A DNA stretch of 14,909 bases from an uncultured Bacteroidota bacterium (lineage in GTDB: Bacteria; Bacteroidota; Bacteroidia; Flavobacteriales; BACL11), in assembly GCA_902514225.1 (NCBI GenBank), contig CABXPN010000025.1, positions 1-14,909 of the forward strand. Direction: 5' to 3'. The position numbers and the translations under genes are program-made. Positions 7,900 to 12,150 of the stretch are shown here, piece by piece (within the stretch, counting starts at the first letter, position 1; every line of letters starts with the position of its first letter). The notes under the pieces are model-generated. The model was not told the origin of the DNA. It did not search any database and was given only the letters and a program-made list of their open reading frames with translations.

Positions 7900-8379
7900 A
7901 TGAAAAAATTAATCTTATTATTATTTACTATTGTATCTTTTACTTCATTCTCACAACAAATTGAGAATGATTGGCTTAATACAGAGAAGCCTGAGATGGA
8001 TAAGGCAATTGAGATATCACAAAAAACTAATAAACCAATCATGTTATTTTTCACAGGTTCTGATTGGTGTGGTTGGTGTAAAAAGCTTGTAAAGGAAGTT
8101 TATAAAACTCCAGAATTTAACAAATGGGCAAAAAAGAATGTAGTCTTAGTTGAAATTGATTTTCCAAGAAGAACTAAACTTTCTGAAGAATTAACAAAAC
8201 AAAACAGAGAACTACAACAAATGTTTGGAGTTAGAGGATACCCTACAGTTTGGTTTGTATATCCTGAAAAAGGAGGAGATGGAAAGGTAAATCTTAATAA
8301 ATTAGGAAGTACCGGATATGTTGCTGGAGGTCCAACTAAATGGATAGCAGCTGCAAATCAGTTCTTAAAAAAGAAATAA
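7900..8379 (+). CDS. Exported thioredoxin-fold protein with CGWC active site
   Basis: The 159-residue product has a signal peptide (residues 1-18, ending SFS) with cleavage predicted before Q19. A thioredoxin-like domain of the Thioredoxin_7 type follows: PIMLFFTGSDWCGWCKKL carries the redox pair Cys57/Cys60 (WCGWC), and the cis-proline loop is VRGYPTVWF with Pro115. The CGWC dipeptide differs from the CGPC of thioredoxin and the CPHC of DsbA. The protein is expected in the periplasm, reducing or isomerising thiols of exported proteins; its partner is unknown. The C-terminus (GYVAGGPTKWIAAANQFL) is typical of this group. It starts 25 nt after the transporter and ends 2 nt before a second thioredoxin-like gene, so the pair is almost certainly one transcript. 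Confidence 0.88.
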   Translation: MKKLILLLFTIVSFTSFSQQIENDWLNTEKPEMDKAIEISQKTNKPIMLFFTGSDWCGWCKKLVKEVYKTPEFNKWAKKNVVLVEIDFPRRTKLSEELTKQNRELQQMFGVRGYPTVWFVYPEKGGDGKVNLNKLGSTGYVAGGPTKWIAAANQFLKKK

Positions 8380-8381
8380 AA

Positions 8382-8885
8382 ATGAAAAAGTTACTTCTTT
8401 TAACTCTATTAATTACACCTATTTTTTTATTTTCACAAGGATCTAGTAAAACTGAGATTGATTGGATTCCTTTAGAAAAAGCTGTAGAATCTGCTGAAAA
8501 ATATAATCTGAAAATATTAGTTTACTTTTTTAAACAGAATTGTGAATATTGTGAGAAGATGCAAAAAGAAACTCTTAGCGATATAAATGTTATTAATTTA
8601 ATAAATAATAATTTTCTTGCTGTAAAAATAGATTCTAGGACTAAAGATATTATTAGTTATAATGGAAAGGAATATACTAATCAACAACCTGAGTCCTCAG
8701 GAAGACACGATTGGAGACACGACTTCTATTATGAAGTAGCATCATTTACCAGAAACAACAAACAACAATTAACTACACCAACAATTGTTCTTTTTGATAA
8801 TAAATTCCAAAAGATTGAAAGCTTTCCAGGTCACCTGGCAAAACAATTAGTGATAAGAAACTTAAAACCTTATATAATAAAATAA
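8382..8885 (+). CDS. Second exported thioredoxin-fold protein with CEYC active site
   Basis: The 167-residue product starts at the ATG at 8382, 2 nt after the preceding stop. An earlier in-frame ATG at 8340 lies inside the upstream gene and would put a hydrophilic stretch before the signal peptide, so it is rejected. Residues 1-18 are a signal peptide ending LFS, cleaved before Q19. The fold is thioredoxin-like with Cys54-Glu-Tyr-Cys57 (QNCEYCEKM) and a cis-proline loop TTPTIVLFD with Pro133. Between them is an enlarged insert, about residues 85-130, with NGKEY and GRHDWRHDFYYEVASF, resembling the FKGKxY / histidine-containing insert of other Bacteroidota Thioredoxin_7 proteins. It is probably a periplasmic thiol oxidoreductase. 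It shares only the general fold with its upstream neighbour, so it is not a recent duplicate. Confidence 0.86.
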   Translation: MKKLLLLTLLITPIFLFSQGSSKTEIDWIPLEKAVESAEKYNLKILVYFFKQNCEYCEKMQKETLSDINVINLINNNFLAVKIDSRTKDIISYNGKEYTNQQPESSGRHDWRHDFYYEVASFTRNNKQQLTTPTIVLFDNKFQKIESFPGHLAKQLVIRNLKPYIIK

Positions 8886-8919
8886 TTAAAAAGGAGTTGA
8901 ATAATCAACTCCTTTTTAA
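8886..8919. terminator. Bidirectional Rho-independent terminator
   Basis: A perfect 15-bp inverted repeat (arms 8886-8900 and 8905-8919) closes on a 4-nt ATAA loop. The core AGGAGTTGA/TCAACTCCT is flanked by A5 on the left and T5 on the right, so the hairpin presents a T-tract on both strands. It begins directly after the stop codon of the CEYC thioredoxin-like gene on the plus strand and lies 9 nt past the 3' end of tRNA-His on the minus strand, so it can end both transcripts. Confidence 0.88.
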
Positions 8920-8927
8920 ATTAAATG

Positions 8928-9002
8928 GGTGACTGATGGGATTCGAACCCACGACCCCCGGCACCACAAACCAGTGCTCTAACCAACTGAGCTACAATCA
9001 CC
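8928..9002 (-). tRNA. tRNA-His (anticodon GTG)
   Basis: The minus strand folds into a standard cloverleaf. The acceptor stem is GTGATTG paired with CAGTCAC (one G-T pair), the D arm contains TAGCTCAGTTGGTTAGAGC, the anticodon loop is TTGTGGT with GTG at 8967-8965, and the T loop is TTCGAAT within GTGGG/CCCAT. Histidine identity is also shown by a genome-encoded extra G (G-1, position 9002) facing discriminator C73 (8928). The 3' CCA is not fully encoded: after C73 comes C and then AT, so CCA must be added by nucleotidyltransferase. Two wobble pairs in the anticodon stem are tolerated. Confidence 0.96.
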
Positions 9003-9014
9003 ATTTTGAGAGTG

Positions 9015-9022
9015 CAAATATA
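9015..9022 (-). promoter_or_regulatory. Putative -7 promoter element of tRNA-His
   Basis: The minus strand reads TATATTTG, an exact match to TAnnTTTG, 13 nt upstream of the tRNA 5' end. This predicts a very short 5' leader of about 7 nt. No convincing -33 TTG occurs at normal spacing; one occurs only 28 nt upstream. It shares the 77-nt intergenic region with the divergent promoter of the copper ATPase. Confidence 0.55.
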
Positions 9023-9066
9023 AAATTTACTTATAAAAAATAGCATTTTTCAAAACAATTCTTTTG

Positions 9067-9074
9067 TAAGTTTG
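9067..9074 (+). promoter_or_regulatory. Putative -7 promoter element of the copper ATPase gene
   Basis: TAAGTTTG matches the Bacteroidota -7 consensus TAnnTTTG exactly and ends only 5 nt before the ATG at 9080. The predicted start site falls at or within a base or two of the A of the start codon, so the mRNA would be leaderless. At the -33 distance (9046-9048) there is TTT rather than TTG. No Shine-Dalgarno sequence is present, which fits a leaderless message. Confidence 0.5.
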
Positions 9075-9079
9075 CACTG

Positions 9080-11401
9080 ATGAATAAAAAGAAAAATAAG
9101 GAAACTATTCTGGTAGAAGGAATGACTTGTGCTAATTGTGCTTCAGGAATTCAAAAACATCTAACATCCAAAGGTTTAGAAGATGTAAATGTTAATTTTT
9201 CTACCTCAGAAGCTACTTTCTTTTCATCAGAAATTACAAAAAAAGAAACTGAAAAAATAATAGAAGGATTAGGATATTCAATCAAGAAAGAAGAACCTGA
9301 AAGTAAAATATCATTACAAGAGAAGTTGTTTTACTTTTCTTTAGTATTTACACTGCCTCTTTTCTCTCATATGTTTTTGCCTCATGATTCTTTTATTCAG
9401 GATCCTTTAGTCCAATTTGTGTTGTGTTTACCTGTTTACCTTGTTGGTACATGGTTTTTCGGTAAAAGTGCAATAGGATCTATTAAAAGTAAATCCTTAA
9501 ACATGGATGTTCTAATTACTATTGGTAGTTCGGCAGCTTTCTTTTATAGTATTTATGGATGGTATTTGCATCAAGGAACGGACTTAACACATCAATTTTT
9601 ATTTTTTGAAACATCAGCAACAATCATAACTTTAGTTTTGCTTGGTAATGTATTAGAAAACAGAAGCATAAAACAAACTACAACCTCAATAAAAGAACTA
9701 TCTGAAATACAGAACACTAAAGCAAAGGTTGATAGAAACGGAAAAATACTCGAATTAGATTATGAAGATATAGTAATAAATGATATCTTGATAGTTAATG
9801 AAGGAGATAAAATTGCAGTTGATGGAATTATTATAGATGGTTTTGCTACTGTTGATGAATCCATGATAACCGGAGAAAGTATTGATGTTGTAAAAGAAAT
9901 AAAATCAGAAGTTATTGGAGGTACAATTATCACTTCAGGGAACTTAAGAATAAAAGCTACAAATGTTGGAAACGACACTCTCCTATCTAATATTATAGAA
10001 TTAGTAAAAGAAGCTCAAAATAGCAAGCCGCAAATTCAGAAATTAGGAGATAAAATCAGTTCCATATTTGTGCCGGTAGTTTTAGCTATATCATTATCTA
10101 CTTTCCTGCTTTCTTACTTTATTTTTAATATCGAACTAGTTGATTCATTTCTTAGGTCAATTGCTGTATTAGTAATCTCCTGTCCTTGTGCAATGGGCCT
10201 AGCTACCCCAACAGCTGTAATGGTTGGTATTGGTAGAGCTGCTAAAAATGGAATTTTGATAAAAGGAGGTGATACTTTGGAGAGATTTGCTAAAACAAAG
10301 CAAATGTTTTTTGATAAAACAGGAACAATTACAAGTGGTAAGTTCAAAATAAAAAGTTTTAATCTGATTGAAGGTGATATTAAAGAGATAAAAAACATAA
10401 TTTATAATATTGAACAATATTCTTCCCACCCTATTGCAAATTCACTAATAACTGAGTTAGAACAGTTTTCTGATAAAATTGAATTATCTGAAATTAATGA
10501 AGTTAAAGGAGTGAGTATTTCAGCAATTTATAAGGGAATCAAATACACTATTGGTTCTGATAGGATAATAGATAATAATACAGAAAAACATGATCTATAT
10601 GTTATTAAAGATGATAAGTTAATTGCTACTATTAATATTGAAGATCAACTTAAGTCATCTGTAAATGACGTGATTGAAGAAATAACTCAACAAAACATTA
10701 CAACAAATTTATTGAGTGGAGATAAAAAACATAAGTGTGATTCTGTTTCAGTCAGGATTAAATTCAGTAGTATTTTTTCTGAGAAATTACCTGATGAAAA
10801 ATTAAAAATAATTAGTTCCTTAGAAAACACTGCTATGGTTGGAGATGGTATAAATGACGCTCCTTCTCTATCAAAAGCAGATGTCGGAATTTCAGTTGGA
10901 GGTGCTTCTTCTATTGCTGTACAATCTGCAGATATAGTACTTTTAAATAAAAATAATTTAAAACAATTGATAGTTGCTTTAAGGATTAGTAAACACACAT
11001 TTCTTACAATAAAACAGAATTTATTTTGGGCCTTTGCCTATAATATTGTAGCAATTCCGATTGCAGCTATGGGATACTTAAATCCTATGTGGGGAGCTTT
11101 GTTTATGGCTTTTTCAGATGTAATTGTTATTGGAAACTCTATTAGATTAAAAAATAAAAATATTGATAAAGTTACTCCAGAAATAAGAAGATTTAGAATT
11201 AAATATTTCATTCTATCTAATTTTATAATTGCTGCTTTATATACGGTGATTTCAGTTTTAACAGATCTATCTGGATATCTCCAACCAGATCTTGGAGATG
11301 AGGGTGTATTTTTATCTCACATCGTAATTCTGATAATAATCTCTTATTCTTTCAATATCTTAATAATGAAATACTTTGCTCCTAAAAAAGAAATAAAATA
11401 A
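9080..11401 (+). CDS. copA: CopA-like P1B-type copper-translocating ATPase with C-terminal extension
   Basis: This inner-membrane pump uses ATP to export Cu(I) from the cytoplasm. The 773-residue product has one N-terminal HMA metal-binding domain (GMTCANC, Cys17 and Cys20), the actuator TGES loop at 264-267, the transmembrane metal site CPC at 368-370, the phosphorylated Asp412 in DKTGT, the nucleotide-binding HP motif (SSHPIAN), and GDGINDA at 588-594. The TM7 pair Tyr654-Asn655 (NLFWAFAYN) indicates Cu(I) specificity, but TM8 reads M676-A-F-S-D680 where the classic CopA motif is MxxSS. After TM8, where CopA proteins normally end, about 83 more residues carry two extra hydrophobic segments (about 709-728 and 743-763). 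It stands alone on its strand, divergent from tRNA-His and convergent with bshB1. Confidence 0.92.
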   Translation: MNKKKNKETILVEGMTCANCASGIQKHLTSKGLEDVNVNFSTSEATFFSSEITKKETEKIIEGLGYSIKKEEPESKISLQEKLFYFSLVFTLPLFSHMFLPHDSFIQDPLVQFVLCLPVYLVGTWFFGKSAIGSIKSKSLNMDVLITIGSSAAFFYSIYGWYLHQGTDLTHQFLFFETSATIITLVLLGNVLENRSIKQTTTSIKELSEIQNTKAKVDRNGKILELDYEDIVINDILIVNEGDKIAVDGIIIDGFATVDESMITGESIDVVKEIKSEVIGGTIITSGNLRIKATNVGNDTLLSNIIELVKEAQNSKPQIQKLGDKISSIFVPVVLAISLSTFLLSYFIFNIELVDSFLRSIAVLVISCPCAMGLATPTAVMVGIGRAAKNGILIKGGDTLERFAKTKQMFFDKTGTITSGKFKIKSFNLIEGDIKEIKNIIYNIEQYSSHPIANSLITELEQFSDKIELSEINEVKGVSISAIYKGIKYTIGSDRIIDNNTEKHDLYVIKDDKLIATINIEDQLKSSVNDVIEEITQQNITTNLLSGDKKHKCDSVSVRIKFSSIFSEKLPDEKLKIISSLENTAMVGDGINDAPSLSKADVGISVGGASSIAVQSADIVLLNKNNLKQLIVALRISKHTFLTIKQNLFWAFAYNIVAIPIAAMGYLNPMWGALFMAFSDVIVIGNSIRLKNKNIDKVTPEIRRFRIKYFILSNFIIAALYTVISVLTDLSGYLQPDLGDEGVFLSHIVILIIISYSFNILIMKYFAPKKEIK

Positions 11402-11413
11402 GACGAAACAAAA

Positions 11414-11443
11414 ACATATATCTCTTAATAATAGGGTATATGT
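11414..11443. terminator. Possible weak hairpin between convergent genes
   Basis: Arms 11414-11423 (ACATATATCT) and 11434-11443 (GGGTATATGT) can form a 10-bp stem with two G-U pairs around a 10-nt loop, in the 47 nt between the convergent copper ATPase and bshB1 genes. The stem is A/T-rich and lacks a T-tract on either side, so termination would be weak. The position is right for a shared terminator, but the structure alone does not prove it. Confidence 0.3.
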
Positions 11444-11448
11444 AAACA

Positions 11449-12150
11449 CTAGATTAACTGTGTAACATAATCTACTTTTAATAACTGATTTGAAATAAAT
11501 CCTTCTGCATATTTGCAGTCCGATTGCCTCCCTAAATCTCTTGCTCTATATTTTACACTTTCCAGAAAATTTTTTGAAGAAATAATAGTCTCAGATTCTG
11601 TAGATTCTGGATTGTAAAATTGTGTTTTGTAACACAAAACAGATTCAAGTTTTTGTTCCATTTCCTCTGAAATATCAACAACAAAATCAGGTAGTATATT
11701 TAAGAATTGTATATAATGATAAATATGTTTTGGTCTCCATACTTCTTGATTTGTATTTACCTTTTCTAAACCAGAAAGAAAACAGGAGTCAATTGTCATT
11801 TCAGATGCTCTTGAATGATCAGGATGTCTATCTGAAGGAGCGTTAGTAATTACAATGTTTGGTTGATATTTTCTTATTTTTTTAATTAATGCAATTCTAT
11901 TTTCTTCAGAATTTTCAAAGAAACCATCTTTTAACCCCAAATTTTCTCTTAAGTCAACTCCTAAAATATTTGTTGCATTTTTTGTTTCTTCCTCTCTTGT
12001 TTCTGAGGTTCCTCTAGTTCCTAGTTCTCCCCTAGTTAAATCAATAATTCCTACCTTTAATCCGTTATTAAGGTGTTTAATTAAGGTTCCTGAACATCCA
12101 AGTTCTACATCATCAGGATGAGCTCCAATTGCTAAGATATCTAATTTCAT
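11449..12150 (-). CDS. bshB1: Bacillithiol biosynthesis deacetylase BshB1 (LmbE family)
   Basis: BshB1 removes the acetyl group from N-acetylglucosaminyl-malate to give glucosaminyl-malate, the second step of bacillithiol synthesis, in the cytoplasm. The 233-residue product is a zinc-dependent LmbE/PIG-L protein: the first metal motif AHPDD is at 10-14 (His11, Asp14), the second is HPDH at 109-112 within SDRHPDHSRA, and TRGELGTRGTSETREEE at 39-55 is typical of the BshB1 branch. Length fits the family. Its ATG overlaps the stop of the upstream cytochrome c maturation gene by 4 nt (ATGA), so the two are translationally coupled. BshB1 and LmbE deacetylases of other glycans share motifs; the BshB1 name rests on overall similarity to Bacteroidota members. 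Confidence 0.9.
   Translation of the reverse strand: MKLDILAIGAHPDDVELGCSGTLIKHLNNGLKVGIIDLTRGELGTRGTSETREEETKNATNILGVDLRENLGLKDGFFENSEENRIALIKKIRKYQPNIVITNAPSDRHPDHSRASEMTIDSCFLSGLEKVNTNQEVWRPKHIYHYIQFLNILPDFVVDISEEMEQKLESVLCYKTQFYNPESTESETIISSKNFLESVKYRARDLGRQSDCKYAEGFISNQLLKVDYVTQLI

Noticed and set aside
8340..8381. Upstream in-frame ATG for the CEYC thioredoxin-like protein
   Set aside because: It overlaps the end of the preceding gene and adds 14 hydrophilic residues before a clear signal peptide; the ATG at 8382 is better.
10114..10398. Minus-strand open frames inside the copper ATPase gene (also 9760-9978, 10199-10429, 10687-10998)
   Set aside because: They overlap one another and the conserved CPC, DKTGT and GDGIND regions of the ATPase; they are antisense shadows.
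11622..11846. 74-codon plus-strand open frame opposite bshB1
   Set aside because: It is antisense to the metal-binding domain of BshB1, has no promoter and shows no protein-like features.
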